From positions 322,501 to 386,500 of the forward strand of contig NC_048539.1 of NCBI RefSeq assembly GCF_902806685.2: a DNA stretch of 64,000 bases. Direction: 5' to 3'. The stretch is from Maniola hyperantus (lineage: Eukaryota > Arthropoda > Insecta > Lepidoptera > Nymphalidae). The notes below the pieces were generated by a model. That model searched no databases, had not been told where the DNA came from, and saw only the letters and a program-made list of their open reading frames with translations. Made by a program: the position numbers and the translations under genes. The first letter of the stretch is position 1. Every line of letters begins with the position of its first letter. Shown one piece after another: positions 1 to 8,635 of the stretch.

Positions 1-42
1 TATTTTAATTAAGATCCTGTTAAAATGAGGTGGTCTACTTAC

Positions 43-208
43 CAACAGCTGCATGATAGTGTGTGAGCGCGTCCGACAGCTGCCCGCGCGCCAGGAAGTC
101 GCGCCCCAGCTCCAGGTGCTTGTTCACCTCCGCCTGAGACGAGCAGTCTGAAACTATCACCACGAAACTGTGATCCAAACTTGTCAGTCGAACCATTTTG
201 ACATGCAT
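43..208 (-). CDS. DNAJC3: DNAJC3/P58IPK homologue, first coding exon (partial gene)
   Basis: Read on the minus strand, 55 codons plus one base end at a GTAAGT donor (bases 42-37). The visible protein includes EVNKHLELGRDFLARGQLSDALTHYHAAV across two stretches, which matches the start of the first TPR repeat of DNAJC3 (P58IPK; the human protein reads VEKHLELGKKLL and GQLADALSQFHAAV there). The family is an ER-lumen co-chaperone with nine TPRs and a C-terminal J domain that works with BiP in the unfolded protein response. A short hydrophobic run (FVVIV) follows the start, as expected for a weak signal peptide. The in-frame ATG at 208-206 follows an in-frame stop; the ATG at 196-194 is an alternative with better context. 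The remaining exons lie to the left of the window. It is transcribed divergently from RpL35A. Confidence 0.85.
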
Positions 209-865
209 TTTATTTTAAGATACTGTATGACTATACCACTATTTAATTAATTACTGGTTATTTAAACGCCCCTTGGCACGGCACGATATCATAATTCACC
301 AACAAACATAACAGACACGAGAATAAACCGAAAATAAGTACAAAAATATAACCTTCCACTTACACTCTAATAAAACTTCTAACACTAATAACACTAGACA
401 TGGTGTGACTTTGTTCCAGTTAATATTTGATAGGCAGTCCATTGTTGTAGTTAAAAATTGTATTAATTCAGACCTAATTGCGAATTAAAGCAATACAGTT
501 TCGAGTTAAACTAATTATTTGACAGGGCCACAATCCATCTTTCCATCTTTGCTCCGTCTCTTTTCGTGGTTTGTTCCGATTGGTCCAAATCAGATAAACT
601 TGCAAAAGTCATCACAGATAACCAATCATTCACAGATGTCATTGCTTATGTCAGTGATTTTATTAATTTTATTTTAAGTTAGTTATTACTTAACTCATTG
701 CTCAATCAAAATATTTAATTTGTTTACAAAAGCTTTGTTATTGCTCTAATCAGAATGTTTAGTTTTATTTCAGAACGTATTTTGGAGCTGTCATTAAAAA
801 TAATTGCCATTAAAAATAAGCAAATTCAGACTAATAGATTAGAACTAAATCAGATTGGTTTATCG

Positions 866-1312
866 ATTCCAAATGGACCGACCCGTTGGAAAGACTACTG
901 CACCGTAAAGATGTAAGCTCTCTTTGCGTGTTCTATCGCCTTTATAATGGGGAGTGCTCTGAAGACCTTTTGACCTCATTCCACTCTCCTTTTTTTACAA
1001 TCGCACCGCACGCCACCGTAAGCAATTTTACTCTCATCACGTCCTGCGTGTCTGGTGTAAGTACTTCGACCATCCATTGTGCCAGATCCTTATTCCATGC
1101 ACATGCCAACTCTGGAATTAACTCCCATCGGCAGTGTTCCCAGTAGATTACAACATGGGGTTGTTCAAAGTTGGCGGACCAAAAAATTCCTGAAAGGCCG
1201 GCAACGCAACGGCAGTTCCTCTGGTGCTGCAAATATTCATGGGTGGCGTTAATCATTAAAATCAGGTGACCCGCCTGCTCGTTTGCTTGCTATTTCTATT
1301 TTTAAAAACCCT
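866..1312 (+). mobile_element. CR1-like LINE 3' end (decayed)
   Basis: The translation contains DVSSLCVFYRLYNGECSEDL, then CARSLFHAHANSGIN. This is the C-terminal tail of a CR1/L2-type reverse transcriptase common in Lepidoptera. It is followed by a 3' UTR (ttcctctggtgctgcaaat, then cccgcctgctcgtttgc) shared with copies at 14836-14938, 22438-22706 and 43237-43330. A stop and frame slips show that it is dead. The element is 5' truncated. Confidence 0.75.
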
Positions 1313-1372
1313 TACTTGACGTTTGTCACAATCTTACAAAATACATTTTACAGACAAAAAACTAATAGGGGT

Positions 1373-1419
1373 TTAAAATTTGTGTAATACACGCAGACGA
1401 AGTTGCGAGCATAAGCTAG
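1373..1419 (+). mobile_element. Helitron-like 3' end fragment
   Basis: It ends ACGCAGACGAAGTTGCG-AGCATAAG-CTAG followed by T. This is the hairpin plus CTRR terminus shared by the full copies at 3212-3414 and 3622-3867. It lies about 400 bp upstream of the RpL35A start codon. Confidence 0.6.
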
Positions 1420-1824
1420 TACAAAATATAATGTCGAAGATAAAATATACACTTATTACACCTACAAAATCATTAAAAAAACTGCCTTTAAAAGTCAGGT
1501 TCAAATCAGGGTCCGATCAGAGTACGACTCCTTTTAAAACGTGGCATCTGGCAACACAAATTCTTTCTTTCATTTCAACAAGAAAAACAGTGTCCGGTTA
1601 GTTTCTGAAATTGAGATTTTTTAAATAAAAAAGCTTTTCTAAACATAAAATACAAGTTAATCAATTTGTGCGATTAATTTTAAATCAGCTTTATTGAGTA
1701 ATAAATGGTGGATTGGTGTCGAAAACTAAGATAACTTGAGATTAGTTTTAAGTTAGCTGTCAACATAACCTCGACAATACGTTCCGATTTGTGTGATAAA
1801 GTGGTTTATCATTGGGTTTAAGGC

Positions 1825-2049
1825 ATGAGTGACGCTGCGCCGTCGACCGCGCCCAAGGCGAAAGCGCCTAAAAGCAAAGCTCCCAAGGAGAAGGCGGCTA
1901 AGGCAGCCCCCGCAGCACCTGCGGAACCCCCGAAAGCTATCCGGAAAGTGTCCTCGAAGGCCCGGCACGGCAGGCTGTACGCCAAGGCAGTCTTCTCAGG
2001 ATTCCGACGTGGTCTGCGCAACCAACATGAAAACACAGCTCTTTTGAAG
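1825..2049 (+). CDS. RpL35A: Ribosomal protein L35A (eL33), coding exon 1
   Basis: RpL35A is a structural protein of the 60S subunit. Exon 1 encodes 75 residues: an Ala/Lys/Pro-rich N-terminal extension (about residues 1-45) of the kind insects carry, then the conserved start HGRLYAKAVFSGFRRGLRNQ. The exon ends in phase 0 at a GTGCGT donor (2050). Exons 2 and 3 complete a 159-residue protein ending in the family signature GHRIRVMLYPSRI, close to the 157-residue fly protein as I recall it. The vertebrate protein is about 110 residues because it lacks the extension. The ATG is the first in this frame and the reading frame is intact. The gene diverges from DNAJC3. Confidence 0.96.
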
Positions 2050-2902
2050 GTGCGTAATTTTGAGGTTATGTTTTTATAGAAACCCTAGATTTATTGAATT
2101 CTATTATAGCAAATCTACTATTTAAATTAGTAAATACTAGTAGCTATTGTAAATCTAAGTTAAAAATGCGAATTTTCTGGAGAAATACAAATAAGTAAAT
2201 AGTTAAAGCTTAAGCAATATTATGATGTTTAGGTAAGTAGTTGGAAACAGCCTGCTTAATCTTTTGAAAACTAGATCGCTGGATATTTAAACCTGCAGTA
2301 CATGTCGTAGATTCTAGATTTTCTAGATTTAAACCTGGTAAAATAGTTATAGAAGGTGTTGGTGGGTAATTCTTTGTACACAAACTACTAAAGTAAACAT
2401 AATATTGCTATCCCTTTCATAGTGGTGCCTGTGGGAAATGATAGCATTATATTTAAACACATCAATTTATTTAAGAGATTGTTGTATGTAAAACAGAATC
2501 AAAAGTATATAATCTTTTTATTATTGTCAATCTTGATTATGATCTTTGATGATCATCATATTTTATTTATTTTCTAACTTTGATCCTAACCAGCCCCCCC
2601 ATTGTGTAAAAAAACATATTCATTGTTATTGTAATCATCAACAAATTCTGCCCTTTGATTGGTTGATTCGCTGTTAACATTTTTTCACAGCCAATAAAAG
2701 GGCAGAATTTGTTGATGATTACGATAACGATGAATATGTTTTTGTTACACAACTGGGGGGCAGACCAATATCTAAATGATGCTTTATGACATTTGAAACC
2801 TGAACAACTAGTGTTGACAAAATATTTACTGATTAATCACCATTTATCCCATCTCCTCTTCAAAAAAAGCCAAAAATACTGAATTCAAAAATACCCTTCC
2901 AG
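2050..2902 (+). other. RpL35A: RpL35A intron 1
   Basis: The intron runs from GTGCGT at 2050 to CAG at 2900-2902 and is in phase 0. It is AT-rich and carries one 173-bp fold-back element (2591-2763). Nothing else was recognised in it. Confidence 0.9.
2591..2763. mobile_element. 173-bp fold-back element (family CAGCCCCCC), copy 1
   Basis: Two ~75-base arms are inverted repeats of each other. The left arm runs CAGCCCCCC, TTGTGTAA, ATATTCATTG, CATCAACAAATTCTGCCCTTT; the right arm is its complement. The spacer contains TTTTTTCACAGCC. A second copy of the same length lies at 50502-50674. No convincing target duplication is visible. No ORF is present, so it is non-autonomous. Confidence 0.85.
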
Positions 2903-3133
2903 GTTGAAGGTGCACGTAACCATGAAGATGCAATGTTCTACACGGGCAAAAAATGTGTGTACGTGTACAAAGCTAAGAAGAGGACCCCCATCCCCGGCGG
3001 GCCTCGGGGCAAGAAGACCAAGCTGCGGGCCATCTGGGGCAAGGTGACCAGGCCGCACGGTAACTCCGGCAGCGTCCGTGCCAGGTTCAAGACTAACCTG
3101 CCCGCTCAGGCCATGGGACACAGAATACGCGTG
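2903..3133 (+). CDS. RpL35A: RpL35A coding exon 2
   Basis: This exon encodes 77 residues in phase 0, starting VEGARNHEDAMFYTGKKCVY and ending QAMGHRIRV. It follows a TTCCAG acceptor (ends 2902) and ends at GTAAGAA (3134). It is the core of eL33, including KKTKLRAIWGKVTRPHGNSG, which is nearly invariant in eukaryotes. Confidence 0.96.
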
Positions 3134-3211
3134 GTAAGAAATAGTTTAATTCTAGACTAACTGATGCATGCAACTTTGTCTGCATGGATTAGGTTAAGAA
3201 CTCTTTTGTTT

Positions 3212-3414
3212 TCTAAATACATAAAAGGAAAAGGTGACTGACTGACTGACTGATCTATCAACGCACAGCTAAAACTATTGGATAGATAGATAGATAGCTA
3301 TTATGACATAGGCATCTGCTAAGAAACGGTTTTTGAAAATTTAATTCTTAAGAGGGTGAAATAGGGGTTTTAAATTACTTCTGTCCATGCGGATGATTCA
3401 CAAGCATAAGCTAG
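3212..3414 (+). mobile_element. Non-autonomous Helitron-like element HA, copy 1
   Basis: The 5' end is TCTAAATACATAAAAGG, then a (GACT)n run, then the family body (ctatcaacgcacagct, gctattatgacata, cgctaagaaa). The 3' end is AGCATAAGCTAG followed by T. TC at the 5' end, CTAG at the 3' end and a GC hairpin just upstream fit Helitron ends. No coding capacity. The hairpin is decayed in this copy. Confidence 0.75.
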
Positions 3415-3621
3415 TCTGGGATAAAAAGTAGCCTTCTATCTCTGGGATGCAAGCTATCCCAATTTAATCAAAATCTATTTATCTAGTAAGGGATTATTTT
3501 TCAAGCGAATGATTGAAAATATAACCATGGGACCGACTTGTATTTCAAAAGGTTTCATTTTGTAGCCAAACACTTTGGTGTCTATAATTTGAAACCAATT
3601 TGGTTTTTGTAAACTTTGCCA

Positions 3622-3867
3622 TCTAAATATATAAAAGGAAAAGGTGACTGACTAACTGACTGACTGATTGACTGACTGATGAGTACTGATCTATCAACGC
3701 ACAGCTCAAACTACTGGATGGATCGGGCTGAAACTCGGCATGCAGATAGCTATTATGACATAGGCGTCCGCTAAGAAAGGATTTTTGAAAATTCAACCCC
3801 TAAGGGGATGAAATATGGGTTTGAAATATGTGTAGTCCACGCGTACGAAGTCGCGAGCATAACCTAG
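3622..3867 (+). mobile_element. Non-autonomous Helitron-like element HA, copy 2
   Basis: It sits between A and T. The 5' end is TCTAAATATATAAAAGG with an ACTGACTG run, and the 3' end is CACGCGTACGAAGTCGCG-AGCATAAC-CTAG. It is in the same orientation as copy 1, 207 bp away, within one intron. Confidence 0.8.
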
Positions 3868-3938
3868 TTACATACTATAAGTAGACAAGTATTTTTGTTG
3901 CAATATTTTATTAACATAATATATTTTTCTTTTTCCAG

Positions 3939-3962
3939 ATGTTGTATCCATCGAGGATCTAA
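3939..3962 (+). CDS. RpL35A: RpL35A coding exon 3 (C-terminus and stop)
   Basis: Seven codons (MLYPSRI) and TAA follow the TTTTCCAG acceptor. Joined to exon 2 they give the invariant eL33 C-terminus. The exon is too short for ORF prediction but the acceptor and the motif are unambiguous. Confidence 0.95.
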   Translation: MLYPSRI

Positions 3963-3989
3963 AAACCTTTGTATATTATGTAAGTCTAA

Positions 3990-3995
3990 AATAAA
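3990..3995 (+). terminator. RpL35A: RpL35A poly(A) signal
   Basis: AATAAA lies 27 bases after the stop codon. A second ATTTTA-rich patch follows, so cleavage probably occurs near 4010-4030. Confidence 0.6.
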
Positions 3996-4069
3996 ACAAA
4001 ATCCAAAAGATATGTATTTTATTTTAATGCTGCATCCAAACCAATTAAAACTCAAATGAACATAGTGGA

Positions 4070-4300
4070 TCTAAGAGCCAGCGTGTGAAAGACCTTTGTT
4101 ATTTTATAAAAGCTGAAAGTCCCCAATACAGGGAGGAACGTTTGTTTGAATCATGGTGGCTTTGGAAGATAAGAGGCAATAAATTTGTAAAACAATCTTA
4201 CGTCAAAGTATAATATTTTCTTCAGAATAGTATCAGAAATCATGTCATACATTGCCAGACACTTAAGTGTTGTGGCAACCCCTTGCCAGACTAATAAACT
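4070..4300. repeat. Fragment of an interspersed repeat (tataaaagctgaaag family)
   Basis: It contains TTATTTTATAAAAGCTGAAAG followed by CCCCAATACAGGGAGG, and CTTACGTCAAAGTATAA. The same blocks occur at about 10400-10490, 11440-11560 and 13650-13780. It is probably a non-autonomous DNA element; its ends were not resolved. Confidence 0.5.
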
Positions 4301-4319
4301 TTTAAACCTTAAAGGCAGA

Positions 4320-4577
4320 CAATCCACTACCAACAACCATTTGCCTCATTGTAGTTTTAATGATTTAGTATTTTTCAAACCCGCAATGTATAGCGTGCAA
4401 AACTCGGGTCCATGCTCCACCTATGACGCAGCATTGAATCTGAGTGGCCTACTTACGCAACGTTCGTTGACCCCTAGCGTCAGTCAGATGTTTTATTTGC
4501 AATACATCGGTATCATATCAGTAGTCATCGGTACTATCACTTGTCTTCGTTTTTGCTAGCATTCTGGTTACACTCTG
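4320..4577 (-). mobile_element. MITE family TA-CAGGGTGTAACC, truncated copy
   Basis: The right end reads TTTTTGCTAGCATTCTGGTT-ACACTCTG followed by TA, complementary to the left end of the full copy at 6001-6348. The inner blocks (gtcagtcagatgttttatttgc, split by small changes) match in inverse order. The other end is lost. Confidence 0.6.
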
Positions 4578-4630
4578 TATATAGAAGTAGATAATCTACA
4601 CTTGGATTCATCTCTGTGATCCGATTCTCA

Positions 4631-4903
4631 AGGTGGGTCTACGCTAGGCGAACCGAGCACGAGCCGAACACAATTCGTCTAGTGTGGACCGACTTGCAAG
4701 CCTCGAACGAGCATTCCGTTCGTGCTCGGCTGCGTTCCGCCTGTTGTCGGTTTTTTGACGAACACAAAGGGATTTGCTTCGCGCTCGCAGTGATCGTTGT
4801 AGGTTCGTTGTACGTCCACACTATAGACGCCGCGAACGACGAAGCCGAGAATGGCTCCGCTTGTGCTTCGTTCGTGCTCGGTTCGTCTAGCGTAGACCCA
4901 CCT
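4631..4903. mobile_element. Fold-back MITE (AGGTGGGTCTACG ends)
   Basis: The ends are AGGTGGGTCTACGCTAG at 4631 and the complement CTAGCGTAGACCCACCT ending at 4903, continuing into CGAACCGAGCACGA on both sides. A 3-bp TCA flanks each end, fitting a PIF/Harbinger-like target duplication. The open frames inside on both strands are shadows of the GC-rich palindrome. Confidence 0.8.
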
Positions 4904-5524
4904 TCAAAATTCACTGATATATGTATAGATATTTATATAATATTATCCCCGAGTGCAGGCTATAAATTATATGTCGCGGGAAAAATATGAATAACTGATA
5001 ATATTGTGTGGTGTGTATATTGTAAAGTGGGTATTGATGTCACGGCGAGCGACGACGCGACGACCCGATATTGCATTGTGATAATGGACACGGGATATTG
5101 ACAGGTATAGTGAAAACTGCTGATATAGACATAGATATTTAAAATCTTTAGAAATTATTTTCATAGCCCACTTCAATTATTATCAAGTGAAAGGCCACTA
5201 TTATGTCAAGACTACGACGGAGATGACCTCACGTAGTTTGGTAGTTAAGAGGTAGGATCACTACTCATGTTATCTTATTCGTCGTAACACTCTGGCAGAG
5301 TGGTCGTGACTCGTGCGGTCATCACAAAGCGACGTGTTTGGGGCAGATGTTATACGCCTCACGAGCATTCACCATTTCTCCCTGCTGGCCAATAGTTCGG
5401 TACATTCGTGCACGGGACCGCCCCCAGCGGACATTTGGTCGGTCCATCGCGTAGGTGACCTTCCTCGTCCTCAGGTACCTTGCCCTGCACTACAAGACGC
5501 TCATTGCAGTCACTCTCACTCATG

Positions 5525-5605
5525 TTATACCTAAATGCGAAAGTGTGTTCGTTAATTGGTTTGCCCTTCAATCACAACTAAACGGATCGACGTGATTTAT
5601 AACAT
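5525..5605 (+). mobile_element. Helitron HB fragment
   Basis: It contains aaatgcgaaagtgtgtt and ccttcaatcac followed by cgacgtgatttat, the 5' part of the HB family seen whole at 13203-13399. The preceding stretch 5200-5520 is moderately GC-rich and was not recognised. Confidence 0.5.
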
Positions 5606-5616
5606 GAATAAATAGT

Positions 5617-5690
5617 ACGCGACAGGTCGAGATGGCAATCGGGGAAAGAACGCCGCGCACAACCGCACAGTCCCCGTGCTAATCCGGTGT
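5617..5690. mobile_element. MITE family M1 (ACGCGACAGGTCGAGATGGC), left part
   Basis: It has the M1 terminal sequence ACGCGACAGGTCGAGATGGC followed by aatcgggg and a CG-rich interior. The complementary right terminus seen at 7953-8122 and 27620-27761 is missing. Confidence 0.6.
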
Positions 5691-5756
5691 GCTAGTATTA
5701 ACATGAAGCTGCTATCAGATGTGTAGATATCTACTCTGTGCTGATCACAGATAATT

Positions 5757-5990
5757 CAACCTCAAGAGTACGCATATACAAGGTTTTGCATGAAAACAAA
5801 AGCGTAAAATATTGGCGGGGGCAGGGAGAATGCTTTGTTGTGATAGGTGGTCTCAAAAGTCACGTAATCAAGACAATGTGCGGAATGAGGGTACCGAACG
5901 GGCGTGGGCCGATTTTTATGCTAAGCAACTGCCTAAGCTTGGCGATCGGGGGTGTCCGGCTATTAGGCGTCTATAGGTGGTGGTCTGTGG
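5757..5990. repeat. Dispersed ~230-bp repeat X, copy 1
   Basis: It is nearly identical to 21609-21840 over a core that includes gtcacgtaatcaagacaatg and gggtaccgaacgggcgtggg. The flanking arms are more diverged than the core. It has no long terminal repeats, no poly(A), and no recognised coding sequence. Identity unknown. Confidence 0.7.
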
Positions 5991-6000
5991 TGCTGATATA

Positions 6001-6348
6001 CAGACTGTAACCAGAGCGGTATCAAAAACGAAGACAGGTGATACTGATACTGATACTGATGATTACTGATATGATAACACAAAAAAAAACGCGAACAAAA
6101 TATAAAACATATCGTATATTTTGTAAAAGTTCACGATATATTTGCAAATAAAACATCTGACTGACGCTAGAGGTCAATGAACGTTGTGTAATTAGGTCAC
6201 TCGGAGTCAATGCCACGTCGTAGGCGGGGCATTGACCCAGTTTTGCACGCTATACATTGCGGGTTTGAAAAATATTTAATCACTAAAACTACAAAATGAG
6301 GCAACTTGTTATTACGCTAAGTTTCGCTAGCGTTCTGGTTACACCCTG
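6001..6348 (+). mobile_element. MITE with TA target duplication (CAGGGTGTAACC family), full copy
   Basis: It is flanked by TA on both sides. The left end is CAGACTGTAACCAGAGCG and the right end GCTAGCGTTCTGGTTACACC-CTG. The interior carries a (TGATAC)n run and AT-rich sequence. A second full copy lies at 46785-47151. TA duplication and long inverted ends fit a Tc1/mariner-type non-autonomous element; the class assignment is inference. Confidence 0.7.
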
Positions 6349-6654
6349 TATAATCCTTCCTCGTCTTGGCGTTATATATTATGTAGTCTGCTAAAACTAC
6401 ATAATGAACACCTATTAGGTATTTATCGGGACAATGGGTCGGTAGACGCGGCGTGACACGATAACCCACTTGCCGCCAATCAATAGCGGAAATGCAACTA
6501 CGTATTATACCGTACCTATAGCATAACTGTAAAATACCCTGTATGATACCTACCTATACATTGCACGCTGCACGCAGCACTGCACTGCTGCGTGCAGCGT
6601 GGTTCGGAATCATACCTTGATTTGACACCTATACGCGATGATAGTCTGGTGGTT

Positions 6655-6865
6655 TTTAGGGTTCCGTACCTCAAAGAAAATGGAACCCTTATATGATCAC
6701 TTCGTTGATGGTTGTCTATCGTGTCTGTCAAGAAAACCTATAGGGTACCTACTTCACATTGACATAGAATCATGAAATTTGGCAGGTAGGTCTTACAGTG
6801 CATGTAAAGGAAATAAATCCGAAAACTAACCGTGAACTTGGGGTTACATCACAATTAAATGAAAA
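6655..6865 (-). repeat. Repeat family P, tail portion
   Basis: TTAGGGTTCCGTACCTCAAA followed by ggaaccctta, then atcatgaaatttggcaggta and aaaactaaccgtg, is the reverse complement of the 3' half of the family seen at 14992-15428. Confidence 0.65.
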
Positions 6866-6873
6866 TTTTGACG

Positions 6874-7199
6874 CCCTCCCTGGCGCAGTCGTGAGCGCTG
6901 TGGTCTTATTAGTGGGATGTCCCGGGTTCGATTCCTGGCAGGGGTTTGGAATTTTATAATTTCTAAATTTCTGGTCTGGTCTGGTGGGAGGCTTCGGCCG
7001 TGGCTAGTTACCACCCTACCGGCAAAGCCGTACCGCCAAGCGATTTAGCGTTTCGGTACGATGCCGTGTAGAAACCAAAGGGGTACGGGGTTAATAAAAA
7101 CTGCCATATCCCTTCCAGGTTAGCCCTCTATCATCTTAGACTGCATCATCACTTACCATCAGGTGAGATTGCAGTCAAGGGCTAACTTGTATCTGAATT
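6874..7199 (+). mobile_element. tRNA-like SINE family S2, full copy
   Basis: The head CTCCCTGGCGCAGTCGTGAG and GGGTTCGATTCC resemble pol III A and B boxes. The body (cttcggccgtggctagttac, gcgatttagcg) and tail (accatcaggtgagattgcag, then cagtcaagggctaac) match copies at 26313-26618 and 29729-30065. It ends in an A-rich tract near 7200. Confidence 0.8.
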
Positions 7200-7504
7200 T
7201 AAAAAAAAAATGTGTTCATGAACAAACAATTAGTATTTTCAATTTTTAAAGTTATAATTATATTGTGATGGCGATTGATAGATGACAGGTAGGCAAGTGG
7301 GTATAAACTATGAATAAATAGCACTCGTACAGATCGATACTCCCGTAAGTGGGTTTCCGTGTCACAGCAGCACCGCGACGTGAAGCTCTCGGCATTGTCT
7401 ATTAATGAGTAGATATAAAAGCTTCCCTGCCTGTTGTTGCATACAGAAAACCGATACACTCATGTTAATCTCCGTCCTACGATATAAGTTGTGATTATTA
7501 TACA

Positions 7505-7690
7505 CTAGCTGATGCCTGCGACTTCGTCCGCGTGGAATTAGGTCTTTTAAAATTCCCGTGGGAACTCTTTAATTTTCCGGGATAAAAATTAGCCTATGTC
7601 ACTCTCCAGGTCTTTATACCCATGCAAAAAATCACGTCAATCCGTTGATTGAAGGACCAACAGACACACTTTCGCATTTATAATAAGGGT
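7505..7690 (-). mobile_element. Helitron-like element HB
   Basis: On the minus strand the 3' end is CGCGGACGAAGTCGCAGGCATCAG-CTAG (split here), followed by T. The body has aaaatcacgtcaatccgttg and cacactttcgcatttata, the hallmark of a very common lepidopteran repeat. Confidence 0.7.
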
Positions 7691-7869
7691 ACTGATTGCT
7701 ACAGCCTATATCCATAGGTTTTTATCTTTTCAGTTTCCTTACAACTAAAGAAGCTTCATTTACTCGCACTTGGCCGGTGATATTGGAACTCACGTGCTTT
7801 GGCACCGTGATGTATAACAAGTAACTTGGCACGTGGGGTCGCAAATCGCAATATCTACTTTATTACCAT

Positions 7870-7945
7870 CTAGCTGACCCCGGCTTCGCTCGTGTGGGAT
7901 TTTTCAAAATCGATGTTCATTATGAAAATTTATAATATGTACCTA
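7870..7945 (-). mobile_element. Helitron 3' end fragment
   Basis: CTAGCTGACCCCGGCTTCGC is the reverse complement of a Helitron hairpin and CTAG terminus of a third subfamily. Only the last 75 bp remain. Confidence 0.5.
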
Positions 7946-7952
7946 CATAGTT

Positions 7953-8122
7953 CGCGACAGGTCGACGTGGCGATCCGGGAATGAGGCAGGAGGATGCCGC
8001 GCACACCCGCACGTCACCCGCGCAATTCCGCACTGGGTTAGCGCGGGCGGCGGGGGTGTGCGGGGCGTTCCCCCACCTCATACCCCGATGGCAATCTGAT
8101 GGGGGGATCTTGACCTGTCGCG
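7953..8122. mobile_element. MITE family M1, full copy
   Basis: The left end is CGCGACAGGTCGACGTGGCG and the right end GACCTGTCGCG followed by TA. The interior is strongly GC-rich (cgcacacccgcacgtcaccc, gtgcggggcgttcccc). The ORF across it is a compositional shadow. Confidence 0.75.
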
Positions 8123-8144
8123 TACTACAGGAAAGTTCGAAGAA

Positions 8145-8325
8145 TTACTTACAACTCCTTTGAAAATTTTATGGAGAACTCTCTGGCATGTAGCTTTCCT
8201 CACGATGTTTTCCTTCACCGTAAAGCCAGCTGTTAAACCGCACATAACTCCGAAAAGTTAGAGGTGCGTGCCTGAAATCGAACTCGTAACTCCCCCGAAT
8301 GTCTAGTACTGTACTCATCTAGCTC
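8145..8325 (-). mobile_element. SINE S1 fragment
   Basis: It contains tcacgatgttttccttcacc, gcacataactccgaaaagtt and agaggtgcgtgcc, complementary to the S1 body. The tRNA-like head is decayed (gaaatcgaactcg). Confidence 0.65.
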
Positions 8326-8339
8326 TAGTCTAGCCCAAT

Positions 8340-8475
8340 CCAATCCATCAGCCTGTTTGCGTCCACTGCTGGACATAGGCCTTTCCAAGAGCGCGCCACC
8401 AAACGCGGTCCTCCGCCTTCCTCATCCACCCGCTCCCCACCACCTTCTTCAGGTCATCGGTCCAGCCCACTAGAT
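8340..8475 (-). mobile_element. RTE-type LINE C-terminus fragment
   Basis: On the minus strand it reads WTDDLKKVVGSGWMRKAEDR then VWWRALGKAYVQQWTQTG. This is the C-terminal segment of RTE-type (BovB-like) reverse transcriptases. It is 5' truncated and lacks any reading frame beyond this. Confidence 0.75.
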
Positions 8476-8490
8476 ACATGAACATTAAGT

Positions 8491-8530
8491 TTTCCTTTAC
8501 TTCTACTGAAGTAAGTAGAAGTAAAGGAAA
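8491..8530. repeat. Perfect 17-bp hairpin
   Basis: TTTCCTTTACTTCTACT (8491-8507) is followed after 6 bases by its exact complement (8514-8530). It sits at the border of the RTE fragment. Confidence 0.8.
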
Positions 8531-8635
8531 TAAAGCTTGAATCTTGAAACTCTCTCGCAGTTGTTTTGTGATTTGGTATAGGTACCTAGGTACCCTAGAA
8601 GAAAAATGTTTTAATTCAAATTAAGGTACCTACCC

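Larger units (their letters stand above)
209..1824. promoter_or_regulatory. Divergent intergenic region between DNAJC3 and RpL35A
   Basis: About 1.6 kb separates the two divergent starts, so both promoters and 5' UTRs should lie here. No clear TATA box or initiator could be assigned. The pyrimidine-rich stretch near 1560-1572 resembles a ribosomal-protein TOP start but is unproven. Two repeats interrupt the region: a LINE 3' end at 866-1312 and a Helitron 3' end at 1373-1419. The part at 209-865 holds nothing recognisable. Confidence 0.4.
3134..3938 (+). other. RpL35A: RpL35A intron 2 with two Helitron insertions
   Basis: It runs from GTAAGAA at 3134 to TTTTTCCAG at 3930-3938, phase 0. More than half of it is two Helitron-like copies (3212-3414, 3622-3867). 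A fragment of another lepidopteran repeat lies between them (about 3415-3540, with ataaaaagtagcc and gggatgcaagctat). Confidence 0.9.

Noticed and set aside
4616..4990. 124-codon plus and 91-codon minus ORFs
   Set aside because: They lie in a fold-back MITE; palindromic GC-rich DNA opens frames on both strands.
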